Notes: a model not told the origin generated them from the letters alone. 64,000 nucleotides of DNA from Ahaetulla prasina (GCF_028640845.1 NC_080543.1:99383325-99447324); one strand, 5' to 3'; counted from the first letter of the stretch, positions 1 through 9,818 are shown. A program made the numbers and translations.

Positions 1-39
1 CTTTAAAGTGGGAACTTCAGACTTACCTCAGACATCAAG

Positions 40-190
40 TCAACAGGGTGCCTCAGGCAACTCTCTGTCAGCCCTAGGAAGCAGGCAATGGCAAACCACT
101 TCTGAAAGCTTGTCAAGAAAACTGTAGGGACTTGTCCAGGCAGTTGCTGAGAGTAAAGAGTGACTTACAGGCATTGGGGAAAAAATGGAT
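40..190 (+). repeat. Sauria-type SINE 3' part (BovB-like tail)
   Basis: The phrase 'ggcaatggcaaaccacttct' followed by 'cagggacttgtccaggcag'-like sequence is the 3' half of squamate SINEs whose tail resembles BovB LINEs. No tRNA-like head is visible, so this is a fragment. A copy that does carry the head lies at about 56.3 kb. Assigned from remembered motif only. Confidence 0.4.
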
Positions 191-340
191 ATCGTATGTG
201 AACAAATGCTTCCCTGAGAAATAATTGATATGGCATTGACTAGACGTTGAATTATGCAATTGATATTTTACACTGCTGGAGTATCAGTGTTCTGTTTCAG
301 TTATTCATCCTTTGATATGCATGGGGCATACTTCACTTTG

Positions 341-507
341 AGGGGGTCCTTGGTGCTCTCTGAACTTGCTTGTTTTCTTGAGGATGTTTCATTGCCCAAA
401 CTAGGTGACATCATCAATGCTGATGATACACTGATAATGTCACCTAGTCTGGGTAATGAAACATCTGCAAGAAATCAAGCAAGCTCAGAGAGCACCAAGG
501 ACCCCTC
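341..507. repeat. Long hairpin repeat with hammerhead-like arms
   Basis: The arms 341-419 and 430-507 are near-perfect inverted copies (ggggtccttggtgctctctg on one side, cagagagcaccaaggacccc on the other) with a loop of about 10 bases. Each strand reads something like CUGAUGA, a short stem, then GAAAC, as in hammerhead ribozyme cores. The plus-strand core at 431 is CTGATAA and the minus-strand core is TTGATGA, so both have a changed core base. Penelope-like retroelements are known to carry hammerhead motifs; assignment here is inference. Confidence 0.45.
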
Positions 508-969
508 ATGTCAACCCTGAGCTACAAATATTCTCCTTTATTAAATACTTTCATCTTTTCCACATCAACCGTAACTATAGTGTCAAAAGCAGGACTGCCC
601 TCTTGTGTCCACATATGATCCAGCAACTTTGTCGAATACATTTTTTATTTATTTATTTTGTTTGTTTGGTTTGTTTTGGGAAAAGTAATTGCTTTATTTA
701 TTTATTTCTTCTCCCCTTTTCAAGTAATTTTTTCTGCTCCCCTTTTCAAGTAATAATAAACAAATGCAACTGTTTTATGGGCACAAGATATTTCACAGCC
801 AAACTGCTAGTAACTCGTATGTCAATTTATTTTCTGGTGTATTTTAATAATGATGCTCTCCTACATCGTTTTTCTAATGGACCCATCAGATACAGTAAGG
901 AATAAATAAAACAAATTGGTGTCAAAAAAACATCAGGCTTGTAGAGAAAATATATCCAAATAACCAGAA
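508..969. other. No recognisable gene; AT-rich
   Basis: AT-rich sequence with short ATTT runs near 645-710 and a small local repeat (cccctttttcaagtaat-like, twice near 714-754). The open frame at 456-905 has no motif I recognise and looks like chance. Confidence 0.4.
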
Positions 970-1185
970 AATGGCAGTGGCACAGTGGTTAGAATGCAGG
1001 CTACTTCTGCTGACTGCCGGTGATGGCAATTTGGCATTTTGAAAGGCTTAAGGTTGACTCAGCCTTTCATCCTTCTCAGGTGGATAAACTGAGGACCCAG
1101 GTTGTTGGGGGAAATATGCTGACTCTGTAAACCGCACGGAGAGGGCTATAAAAGCACTGTATATAAATCTAAGTGCTATTGCTAC
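970..1185 (+). repeat. tRNA-derived SINE, 3' end cut by LTR insertion
   Basis: 'tggcacagtggttagaatgc' contains an A-box-like sequence (TGGCACAGTGG fits TRGYNNARNGG). The body shows the 'gttgactcagcctttc' and 'tgctgactctgtaaaccgc' phrases also found in the SINE at 16.7 kb. The tail at 'aagtgctattgctac' is interrupted by the LTR starting at 1186, so the SINE was there first. Confidence 0.65.
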
Positions 1186-2074
1186 TGTTATGTCCCTGTG
1201 AGGGACGAACAGACTGAGGCAAGACAAGTTTGTAAGGCTAACAAATGTTTTTTGAGTTAACATTGCCCATTAACTTATTCGCTAGCTTTGCGGCTAGCGA
1301 AGGCTGCTTGGCTAACAGGAGCAGCAGCTGTTCTGCTTCCCTCTCCCCAATACTCCCAGCAAAGAGTCAGTCAAAGGCCTTCTTTTTTCATTTATTTACA
1401 TAGATAATGTCCTGGCCACGTCTACCCACGGGCCTGCCAAGTTTCTGGAGATAACGAGGAAATTATAGATAAGGCCAGAATTACTCACGAATATATTCTT
1501 CCCTCCATTGATACTGTTTGCCCGCGCAAATTCATTGCTTTGTCAAAGACAAAAAACCAGGAAGTCCCGCCTCCTATTTATAGTCTCTGCAGATGTCACT
1601 GCATGACAATCATTCCTTGGCTTTATCCCAACGCTGCTTCTGCTGCGCGCGCCGATCACGTCTGCGCAGTCTTGCATCACTCCAAAACTGGTCTTGGGGC
1701 ATTGCCAAATCAGAAGAAGGCTCAAGAGAATCAGGCCTTGCCGGCCCCTCCTCCTCCCTTTGAGTGGGTGCCAGGGAGGGAGAGGGCCCAAGAGAAGCAG
1801 GGCTTGCCAGGTCTTCTCCCTCACTTTCTGAATCATCCGAGTCCAGGAGTCCGGGTCCAGGAACCTGGGTCACAACAGCAGCTGTCAGCACTCTGACAAC
1901 TCCTTTTAGACCCGCGCCTGAATTGCAACAACCAATTAGAGTGCATCAGCTCCTGCGGACCAGAGAGTGGACTGGACGCAACAGCTACAAATTTCTTATA
2001 TCTGCACTGAATCCGTATAGAGCAGATAAGTGAATCATCATTAAAAGATAGGTCTACCAGCACCTGTCAAATCA
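1186..2074 (-). mobile_element. Solo LTR (889 bp), CTAC target duplication
   Basis: On the minus strand it begins TGATTTGACAGG and ends GGGACATAACA, so it has TG...CA ends. CTAC occurs at both 1182-1185 and 2075-2078, a 4-bp target duplication. U3 carries an open frame of about 93 codons (minus strand, 1610-1891) with an acidic, Ser/Pro-rich body and a basic end containing RRRDRRAQQKQR. A TATA box (CTATAAATAGG) lies just downstream of it, and an AATAAA signal follows near 1390-1400. No internal region or second LTR is present, so it is a solo LTR. Family (Gypsy or ERV) not resolved. Confidence 0.7.
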
Positions 2075-2077
2075 CTA

Positions 2078-2295
2078 CAGGTAATATTCATTTAGCAACC
2101 ATAATTGGGGTGGGCAACATGGTCATTAAGCAAAGTGATCGTTAAATGAAATTGTGACTGTGCTTCTGATCCTACTTCAGCTTTCCTTTGCTTTACAGAC
2201 CTGCAAAGGTCATAAATGTGAGGATAGAATGTAAAGTTATTTTTTCATTTCTGTTGTAAATGCAGTCAGTAAATGAGCCAGTTACTAAATGAGGA
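2078..2295 (+). mobile_element. Truncated copy of CAGGTAGTCCTC non-autonomous DNA element
   Basis: Starts with a degenerate CAGGTAAT end and then shows the family's typical phrases (cattaagcaaagtgatcgttaaatg, cataaatgtgagg). Fuller copies are at 33.2 and 47.3 kb. The 3' terminal repeat is missing. Confidence 0.45.
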
Positions 2296-2426
2296 CTATT
2301 TCTATAGTTATTCTGCCCTGCATGCTGTACTTGTTTCCTCATGGGCAGACATAACTTCCCTTTTATCTCAGTTGAGAAAGGGCCACCTGAATGGTTACAA
2401 GGTTCTTTGTAAGAGTGAGGGGGAAC

Positions 2427-2535
2427 CAGTGGTGGGTTGTTACTGGTTCACTCCGGATCGGGCAAACTGGTAGCAGTGGCGGTGGGAGGCTCTGCGTGCA
2501 CGAGTGAACTGGTAGCAAACTAAATTGAAACCCTT
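2427..2535 (+). mobile_element. hAT-like fragment starting CAGTGGTGGGTTG
   Basis: A CAGTGGTG end followed by 'actggttcactccggatcgg' and 'gaactggtagcaaac' resembles an abundant snake non-autonomous hAT-like repeat. The opposite terminal repeat is not seen. Confidence 0.35.
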
Positions 2536-2689
2536 TGTTGTGTTCTCCTTATAAACTGATCACATTAGGTCACATTATGATAAGGAACATGTTTGCTTGA
2601 CAACAACTTTCTGGAATTCCTTCCAAAGCAGTAGAGCTGACAATGCAAGCTTAGTATCTGATCTCCAGTGTATATTAGTCAGGTATCAT

Positions 2690-3000
2690 CAAGTCATGTT
2701 TGACTTCTGGCGATTGTATGGAAAAATTCCTCGGTTATAATTCATAGATCTAAGAACAGTCCACTAATCTCTCTGATCTCAAGAACTGGTTTTATCTGTT
2801 GTCCTCCCCTTCTTCTGTTTCTCTCAGTCTTGGCAAACATAACAAGTTTTTTCCAGTCCATCATCCACATGGTTAACATGCTCAAGGTATGTGAGTTTCT
2901 GCTTGTTGATCATTATCTAAAGAAAGCAATGTCTTTATTTAGTTCAGGACTGAGGGTTTGGTTCTTCATGCAATCCATGATACAATTAGCAACATTTTAG
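2690..3000 (-). repeat. Possible degraded RTE/BovB-like LINE fragment
   Basis: The minus strand resembles the 3' part of RTE-type LINEs ('aacatgctcaaggtatgtgag' corresponds to the region coding for the phrase around YFGHLMR). It is heavily decayed and no open frame survives, so the family call is weak. Confidence 0.25.
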
Positions 3001-3111
3001 ATGTAAGAGCATTCAAATATTGAAGCTCACTTATAAAATAATGTAATGAATGCTTCTTCCCTTATTAACATAACCAACTCAGCATTTTCATAAAACCTTA
3101 GAATGAGTGAC

Positions 3112-3535
3112 TGTTGTGATCCAGGCCCAAGTAGGTAGTAGTAGATGCAATCAGTTCAAAAACAAGCAGACTTTATTACAACAGCTAAGAATGAATTCAT
3201 AATCCAGACTAAATCAAAGCAAATTCTTCATAACACAATTCTTCAGTCTTATCACCAACCTTGGTCTAATTAGGCAAACTGCCAAAGGCTTTTCTTGGCA
3301 AAAGTTCAAAAGCAGAAGACGCTGACAAGAAACAAATGCAGCAAGACAAGGAGCAATTCTATCAGTGTTGTTTTCCGGCAAAGAGTCCAAATGCCATTGC
3401 TGGTCTTTTAAGCCTTATGGGATGGGCCAATCATCTCTTGACCCTGCTTCCAAGTTGTCCTCTTTGCTTTAGCTGCTCTTGCCTTCTGGCAGCTCTTTTC
3501 ATGCGTTGTTGTGTCTCGCTCACTTTCCCCGCAGC
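3112..3535 (-). mobile_element. Solo LTR 'A', R/U5 half (split by nested element)
   Basis: Minus-strand end ...GGATCACAACA at 3112, with an AATAAAGTCTGCTTG polyadenylation region near 3155-3170. Upstream is the tail of a U3 frame rich in Arg/Lys/Gln (TQQRMKRAARRQEQLKQRG). The other half of the same LTR is at 6574-6871. GTGAC flanks both outer ends (3107-3111 and 6872-6876), so the halves were one solo LTR of about 0.72 kb before LTR element B inserted. Confidence 0.65.
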
Positions 3536-3967
3536 TGGGTCCCTCTTATCTCCTGCCGAACGCTGAGGAATGTCCTGGCATGCCTCCAGGCCCCAGCCCT
3601 GGCACCATGCCCAGACAGGCCGAGCAAGACAAAGGACCTGACGTGCCTCCAGCCCCCAGCCCTGGCTCCATGCCCAGGCAAACGGAGCAACTAGACCCCT
3701 CCCCCTCCCCCACAGCATGTGAGCCTGAGGAATGTGAATTGCCAACAGCTGGAGCCTGGAGAGATCCTCGCTTCAGGAGAATTGATAGGCGCGCCAGCAA
3801 AGGAAGGAGGAGCAGGCCTGGATAAGTGCTGAGTCATGGAGCCACACCCCATGGCCTATATAAAGGATCTGCTTTCTGGCATTCTCTGAGTCAGGCAAAG
3901 TCTACCTTGGATTGCTGAAGTCACTTCCTGGTCTCCTGCCTGCCTTGAGAACTCTGATAGGACTTTG
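3536..3967 (+). mobile_element. LTR element B, 5' LTR (432 bp)
   Basis: The same 432-bp sequence occurs again at 6142-6573; I count about six differences (98-99% identity), so the insertion is young. U3 holds a Pro/Ser-rich open frame ending in RFRRIDRRASKGRR (stop near 3825), and a TATA box (GGCCTATATAAAGG) follows at about 3852. Outer flanks are GCAGC (3531-3535) and GCAGA (6574-6578), a probable 5-bp target duplication with one change. Ends are TGGGTCC...GGACTTTG, not the standard TG...CA. Confidence 0.65.
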
Positions 3968-5668
3968 AAACGCCGGAGAAGACGCCTGGAGAGCACCTGG
4001 AGGTCCAGTCGCTCCGAAGCTGATCGGACACTAGTTAGGTCCTATTCTAGGACCTACCTAGTGGCAATGAGGGAGGCGAGGCGTTCTTACGCCTCCACCC
4101 TCGTTGCGTCGGCAGATAACCGCCCGGCCGCCCTGTTTTGGGTGACCCGCTCTCTCCTACATCAGGAGGTGCGGGATGACCCTTTGCAGGGACGAGCCGA
4201 GGAGTTTAGTGGTTATCTATACGATAAAATCGCTCAGCTGAGGGACGGTCTGGACCGAATTTGGGATGATCCAAGCGAGGGAGAGGAGGCACGTCTTGTT
4301 GAGCCCATTTGGGATGAGTTTGACCCTGTGGCTCCGAGGGGCGTCGACAGGTTGTTGGGGAGGCTTCACGGCACGACATGTTTACTGGACCCGTGCCCTT
4401 CCTGGCTGGTACTGGCCACTCAGGCGGTGACACGAGGCTGGCTCAGAGGATTATCAACGCTTCTTTGTTGGAAGGGTTTTCCTGCCGCCTTGAAAGAGGC
4501 GGTGGTGAGACCCTCCTTAAGAAGCCCTCCTGGACCCAGCTATTTTGGGTAATTATCGTCCAGTCTCCAACCTTGGCTTTGTTGCGAAGGTTGTAGAGAG
4601 TGCTGTGGCGCGACAGCTACCCCAATACCTGGATGAAGATGTCTATCTAGACCCGTTCCAGTCCGGCTTCCGACCGGATACAGCACGGAGACAGCTTTGG
4701 TCGCATTGGTGGATGATCTCTGGAGGGCCAGGGACAGGGGTTATTCCTCTGCCCTGGTCCTATTAGACCTCTCAGCGGCGTTGATACCATCGACCATGGT
4801 ATCTTGCTGCACCGGTTGGGGGATTGGGAGTGGGAGGCACCGTATATCGGTGGTTCTCCTCCTATCTCTCGACCGGTCGCAGACGGTGTTGACAGGGGCA
4901 GAGGTCGACCGCGAGGGGCCTCACTTGTGGGGTCCCTCAGGGGTCGATTCTCTCGCCCTGCTGTTCAACATCTACATGAAGCCGTTGGGTGAGATCATCA
5001 GTGGTTTCGGTGAGATACCAGCAATGCGCTGATGATACCCAGCTGTACTTTTCCACCCGGGCCACCCCAATGAAGTTGTTGAAGTGCTGTCCCGGTGTTT
5101 GGAAGCCGTACGGGTCTGGATGGGGAGAAACAGGCTCAAGCTTAATCCCTCCAAGACGGAGTGGCTGTGGATGCCAGCATCCCGATTCAGTCAGCTGCAG
5201 CCGCAGCTGGCTGTTGGAGGTGAGTTATTGGCCCCAAAGGATAGGGTGCGCAACTTAGGTGTCCTCCTGGATGATCGGCTGTCGTTTGAAGATCATTTGA
5301 CGGCCGTCTCCAGGAGGGCCTTCCACCAGGTTCGCCTGGTTCGGCAGTTGCGCCCCTTCCTTGATCGGGATGCCTTATGCACAGTCACTCATGCGCTCGT
5401 TACCTCTCGCTTGGATTACTGTAATGCTCTCTACATGGGGCTCCCCTTGAAGTGCACTCGGAGGCTTCAGTTAGTCCAGAATGCAGCTGCGCGGGGGATA
5501 GAGGAGCTAAGCGTAGCTCCCATGTAACACCGCTCCTGCGCAGACTGCACTGGCTGCCTGTGGCCTTCCGAGTGCACTTTAAGGTGTTGGTTACAACCTT
5601 TAAAGCGCTCCATGGCTTAGGACCTGGGTACTTACGGGACCGCCTGCTGTTACCACACGCCTCCCACC
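3968..5668 (+). pseudogene. L2-type LINE ORF2 fragment inside LTR element B
   Basis: Translated pieces in shifting frames follow L2 ORF2 order: a region before the reverse transcriptase (RPAALFWVTRSLLHQE, from about 4110), NYRPVSNLGFVAKVVE at about 4548, a Leu-rich LDLSAA block at 4755, a YADD-like box reading CADDTQLYF near 5030, then SRLDYCNALYMGLP near 5410 and LRRLHWLPVAFRVHFK near 5535. Several frameshifts make it non-functional. It starts directly after the LTR with no primer-binding site and stops before the C-terminal segment and 3' UTR seen in other L2 copies here (for example 22610-23627). Truncation at both ends argues for capture or recombination, because ordinary LINE insertions keep the 3' end. 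Confidence 0.75.
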
Positions 5669-6141
5669 GACGGTAAATAGGAAAGAATTCACCTTGACTC
5701 CATTTGGAATGAAAACAAGTACTTTTACTTTTACAGTCTTGAATAGCAGCCAAGCAAAGCTGGAACTGAGACAAAATATGGCAAACATATCATATCCCCC
5801 CAATTGTCCCTCCTCCTTCAGGAGGTCAGGCTGGTCTGGTCCAATGCCAACTCCTTCACGGCCCCTCGTGGTAATCTTCTTCCACAGGTCTCTGGATGTC
5901 AGTCAACTCAGGAATGCAGTGTCGGTTAGAAAAGCGCGCGCTGATAACACTCAATCATTAATCATCCCTCCTCCCTGTTATGTCAGCCGACACACTTAAT
6001 AAGCTCCTTTCCCTTACCCCGGACGGTGGTATGATACATCTCATGATCTTAAGAGTTGATAATACAGAAATAAACATTTTACATTCTATCTACTGATATA
6101 ATCATTTAAAAGTAAATGAAGAGTGGAGTGGAGGCTGACAC
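5669..6141 (+). mobile_element. LTR element B, remaining internal region with polypurine tract
   Basis: Non-coding sequence between the L2 fragment and the 3' LTR. The purine-rich GAAGAGTGGAGTGGAGG at about 6118-6134 sits just before the 3' LTR and is a plausible polypurine tract for plus-strand priming. On the opposite strand, a second tract of the form ACAATTGGGGGGA lies near 5795-5815, perhaps from another retroelement. No gag, protease or integrase motif was seen. Confidence 0.45.
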
Positions 6142-6573
6142 TGGGTCCCTCTTATCTCCTGCCGAATGCTGAGGAATGTCCTGGCATGCCTCCAGGCCCC
6201 AGCCCTGGCACCATGCCCAGACAGGCCGAGCAAGACAAAGGGCCTGATGTGCCTCCAGCCCCCAGCCCTGGCTCCATGCCCAGGCAAACGGAGCAACTAG
6301 ACCCCTCCCCCTCCCCCACAGCATGTGAGCCTAAGGAATGTGAATTGCCAACAGCTGGAGCCTGGAGAGATCCTCGCTTCAGGAGAATTGATAGGCGCGC
6401 CAGCAAAGGAAGGAGGCGCAGGCCTGGATAAGTGCTGAGTCATGGAGTCACACCCCATGGCCTATATAAAGGATCTGCTTTCTGGCATTCTCTGAGTCAG
6501 GCAAAGTCTACCTTGGATTGCTGAAGTCACTTCCTGGTCTCCTGCCTGCCTTGAGAACTCTGATAGGACTTTG
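6142..6573 (+). mobile_element. LTR element B, 3' LTR (432 bp)
   Basis: Equal in length to the 5' LTR and nearly identical. The U3 frame (stop at about 6431, basic end RFRRIDRRASKGRRRRPG) and the TATA box are both kept. It is followed by GCAGA and then by the second half of solo LTR A. Confidence 0.65.
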
Positions 6574-6871
6574 GCAGAGCTGCAGAGGCACGCTTGATAT
6601 GGACTTCCCCGACCCGACCGTCAGCAGAGTGGGACATGACATGCGTGCATTAGGAACAGGCTCCTCCTGTTCCTCTGCAACTCTATTGTCAGCTTCTGGA
6701 GGCTCCGGAGTCCGCACATCACTCCCAGATGGCTCTGGCCCCACCTCTGCCTCCGACGCAGAGCCCTCATCTGGGCTTTCCCCAGCCTCCAGGTCTGGCC
6801 CATGTTCTTTCTTAACTTCATTGCTGTCCGACTCAGTTGCCAGCTCCGCAGGCTGCTGGCGGACCACAACA
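6574..6871 (-). mobile_element. Solo LTR 'A', U3 half
   Basis: Minus-strand start TGTTGTGGTCCGCCAGCAGC at 6871, matching inverted the CACAACA end at 3112. It encodes an acidic Glu/Ser/Pro-rich frame (ESDSNEVKKEHG..., SEAEVGPEPSG) that would have continued into the basic tail now at 3.43-3.53 kb. GTGAC at 6872-6876 completes the target duplication. Confidence 0.6.
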
Positions 6872-7016
6872 GTGACATGGCTCCATATATTGTATACATA
6901 TAGTGGTTCAATGTCTGAACCAGCACTAATAATCTTACTTTGCAGCTTGCCAATTCACAGTGATTAACACCAACAGCAATGAATAAAGGTCAGTACAGAT
7001 TATGTCCAGCAGGGGG

Positions 7017-7402
7017 CAAGAAAAGCTAGAAATAGAAATAGAATATTGATAGTTGGCATCTCTCAGATAAATTCCTTCAGTCTTTACCAAACTAAGAGCC
7101 ATCAGATATGCTAGGACTACAACTCCCAGGATTCATAGTGTCCATGCAAGGCATTGGAATTTATAAATTGTCTCTATGCAGTGCTGTTGCTCTAATACAC
7201 ATCACACTGAATTTTTAAGTGAAAATAGTAATGCCAACATATCTGTTTTATAAAATATAGATTAGCTCCCAAAAAATACTTTGGCAGTAGAAGTAAATTA
7301 CTTAAATAGTGCAAATAAAAACAGAGTTCATTTATAATCTACTTCTGTAACACAAATTTGATTTTGGAATTCTAAATCTATTCCAGAATTAAGTTTCTGC
7401 AA
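7017..7402. repeat. Local duplication D1, copy 1
   Basis: Nearly identical to 8068-8448 (from 'aagaaaagctagaaatag' to 'aattaagtttctgca'). It includes a 'gactacaactcccaggattc' repeat motif. No coding sequence was recognised. Confidence 0.75.
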
Positions 7403-7476
7403 AGCTAGGATTAAATACATTCCATTACAGCTGATTAATCGATTTCCAAGGGAGAATTTACTTAATTATTAAAGTA

Positions 7477-7795
7477 CAGATAGTCCTCAAGTTATAACTG
7501 TAATAGAGCCTGCCCATTACAGTCATAGATTGTGACAGTCGTAAAGCAGATCGGTCATGTGACTGCCCCAATTTTATGACCTTGTTTGTGGCAGTCATAG
7601 AATAGAATAGAATAAAAGATACCTTCATCAAGGTAGAACACTTACAACACTTAATGATAGTCATAGGCTACAAATAAGCAATCAGGAAACAACAGTCATT
7701 AAGCAAATGCCACAGCCATTAAGTGAAACCATGGTCCGTTATGGGCTGGTTATAAAACATGGTCACGTGACTGCAGGATGCTGCAAAAGCCATAA
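7477..7795 (+). mobile_element. CAGGTAGTCCTC-type DNA element, interrupted
   Basis: Begins 'cagatagtcctcaagttata' and continues with the family's 'cattaagcaaatgccacagc' and 'gtcacgtgactgcaggatgc' phrases. It is interrupted at about 7593-7690 by the tail of an antisense LINE (next entry). Confidence 0.5.
7593..7688 (-). mobile_element. 3' tail of microsatellite-tailed LINE (stub)
   Basis: 'aatagaatagaataaaagataccttcatcaaggt' followed by 'ttacaacacttaatgatagtcatagg' matches the extreme 3' end of the LINE at 12.34-13.63 kb. Only about 95 bp inserted; cagtcat on both sides may be the target duplication. Confidence 0.55.
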
Positions 7796-7845
7796 GTGTG
7801 GCCTAGTTGCTGAGATAAATTATTATTATTATTATTATATTATTT

Positions 7846-8067
7846 TTAATTGATGTTGACTGTTTGTTAAAATTTGTATTAATGTATACTGTCCAGAATG
7901 ATAAACTCTTCATTTACGAAGAGATTGTCAGAAATTGCTTTGAAGCCCTGAACCTCATTGATCAGGGACCTGAGGAACTATGGAATGAAATTGAAGGCAT
8001 TGTCAAGGTTGACAATGTTAAAAGAGACTGCCAAAACAACAGAAGAAAGTAGTAGAAATTGCCAAGA
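7846..8067 (+). pseudogene. BovB/RTE-like LINE fragment 1
   Basis: Encodes FEALNLIDQGPEELWNEIEG..., which resembles the linker after the endonuclease domain of BovB/RTE ORF2. The same piece occurs at about 8590-8785 and 9370-9750. The frame breaks at about 8052 and it is plainly non-functional. Confidence 0.5.
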
Positions 8068-8448
8068 GAAGAAAAGCTAGAAATAGAATATTGATAGTTG
8101 GCATCTCTCAGATAAATTCCTTCAGTCTTTACCAAACTAAGAGCCATCAGATATGCTAGGACTACAACTCCCAGGATTCATAGTGTCCATGCAAGGCATT
8201 GCAGTTTATAAATTGTCTCTATGCAGTGCTGTTGCTCTAATACACATCACACTGAATTTTTAAGTGAAAATAGTAATGCCAACATATCTGTTTTATAAAA
8301 TATAGATTAGCTCCCAAAAAATACTTTGGCAATAGAAGTAAATTACTTAAATAGTGCAAATAAAAATAGAGTTCATTTATAATCTACTTCTGTAACACAA
8401 ATTTGATTTTGGAATTCTAAATCTATTCCAGAATTAAGTTTCTGCAAT
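8068..8448. repeat. Local duplication D1, copy 2
   Basis: Second copy of 7017-7402, joined at its left edge to BovB fragment 1 and at its right edge to the D2 block ('gcaatgcgttctgcctgggc'). Confidence 0.75.
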
Positions 8449-8785
8449 GCGTTCTGCCTGGGCCATCCTCAAAACTATCTTTAACTCTTGGAATAGAGGA
8501 ACATGGGTAGTAATGGGCACACCTGGTTACTCATAGTTACACCTGCACTTTATATTATACTATATTATTATATTATACTATATTATTATATTATTTTTAA
8601 TTGATGTTGACTGTTTGTTAAAATTTGTATTAATGTATACTGTCCAGAATGATAAACTCTTCATTTACGAAGAGATTGTCAGAAATTGCTTTGAAGCCCT
8701 GAACCTCATTGATCAGGGACCTGAGGAACTATGGAATGAAATTGAAGGCATTGTCAAGGTTGACAATGTTGAAAAGAGACACGCA
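8446..8785 (+). repeat. Local duplication D2, copy 1, with BovB/RTE fragment 2
   Basis: Shares 'gttctgcctgggccatcctc' through the BovB-like piece with 9236-9560. It ends at 'gttgaaaagagacacgcaaa', where an L2 tail begins. Short (TATATTATTA) runs near 8555-8595 differ in length between copies. Confidence 0.65.
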
Positions 8786-9042
8786 AATACCTAACCTCTG
8801 GACCTTTCATGAATTGAAAACACATCTATTTATTCACGCGGGGCTGGCTTAAATTTTATTGGTTTTAATTTTTATTATTAATTTTAAGGGTTTTTTTTAG
8901 TTTTACATATTTTAAAGTTTTTAGGCCAACTATATAATAAGTTTTTTAATCTGTGTTTTAATTGTATATTGTATCGTTTGTTTTACCCTGGCTGTACACC
9001 GCCCTGAGTCCTTCGGGAGAAGGGCGGTATAAAAATCGAATA

Positions 9043-9080
<38 letters not shown>
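8786..9080 (+). mobile_element. L2-type LINE 3' end with (TAA)n tail
   Basis: The final ORF2 codons resemble RTFHELKTHLFIHAGLA, followed by an AT-rich 3' UTR. It ends in the L2 stem-loop 'ccgccctgagtccttcggga', then 'gaagggcggtataaaaatcg' and (taa)n. The same 3' end is found at 30.0 and 50.76 kb (plus) and at 19.78 and 22.64 kb (minus). Confidence 0.7.
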
Positions 9081-9082
<2 letters not shown>

Positions 9083-9235
9083 CAATTGGATCCAGCCTTG
9101 GGAGAGGGTTAATTTCACTCCAGCTCAAAAGCAAGTAGCAGTCTTTGTATACCTCTGTCTCTTGTTCCAATTGCACCTGTTTCAGGATCAGAAGGCTCTG
9201 CTCATGGTTACTCACTGCTTAATCACTTACAGTTT

Positions 9236-9755
9236 CTGCAATGCGTTCTGCCTGGGCCATCCTCAAAAACTATCTTTAACTCTTGGAATAGAGGAACATG
9301 GGTAGTAATGGGCACACCTGGTTACTCATAGTTACACCTGCACTTTATATTATACTATATTATTATATTATTTTTAATTGATGTTGACTGTTTGTTAAAA
9401 TTTGTATTAATGTATACTGTCCAGAATGATAAACTCTTCATTTACGAAGAGATTGTCAGAAATTGCTTTGAAGCCCTGAACCTCATTGATCAGGGACCTG
9501 AGGAACTATGGAATGAAATTGAAGGCATTGTCAAGGTTGACAATGTTAAAAAGAGACTGCCAAAAACAACAGAAGAAAGTAGTAGAAATTGCCAAGAGAA
9601 GAAAAGCTAAAGCCAAGAAAGACAAAGATTTCAGGAAGGAACAGAACAAAGCATTTTAAAGAGCTGTTTGAAGAGATAAGAAACAATGTTTCTTCAATGT
9701 CTGTAAAGAAATTGAAAATGGAAGCAAACATGGAAAAGCAAGGCCAGGCTTAAAA
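9236..9755 (+). pseudogene. Duplication D2, copy 2, with longest BovB/RTE fragment
   Basis: Repeats 8446-8785 and continues further: after a frameshift it reads KRRKAKAKKDKDFRKEQNKAF and then RDKK...FNVCKEIENG, in the order expected for BovB/RTE ORF2 upstream of the reverse transcriptase. It carries stop codons. The junction at about 9750 leads into a fold-back repeat. Confidence 0.5.
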
Positions 9756-9767
9756 AATATCTCCAAA

Positions 9768-9818
9768 CCAACACAATAATATAACAGCATCTGTTAAGTC
9801 TCATTTCTTTGGTATTGG
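9768..9818 (+). repeat. Fold-back repeat, left arm
   Basis: 'aacagcatctgttaagtctc' and flanking bases are inverted at 11100-11155 ('gagacttaacagatgctgtt'). Over about 50 bp the arms agree almost perfectly. Removing the hAT-like insertion between them, they would lie about 310 bp apart. Parent element not recognised. Confidence 0.6.

Noticed and set aside
3431..3745. 104-codon minus frame with repeated Trp/Gly/Leu
   Set aside because: It runs across the junction of LTR A and LTR B and is antisense to the LTR B frame; only its basic tail belongs to LTR A.
8930..9215. Poly-Tyr and poly-Leu frames
   Set aside because: They arise from the (TAA)n tail of the L2 element.
7017..9755. Long inverted or palindromic structure in this mosaic
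   Set aside because: All duplicated blocks are in direct orientation; only 9768/11100 is inverted.
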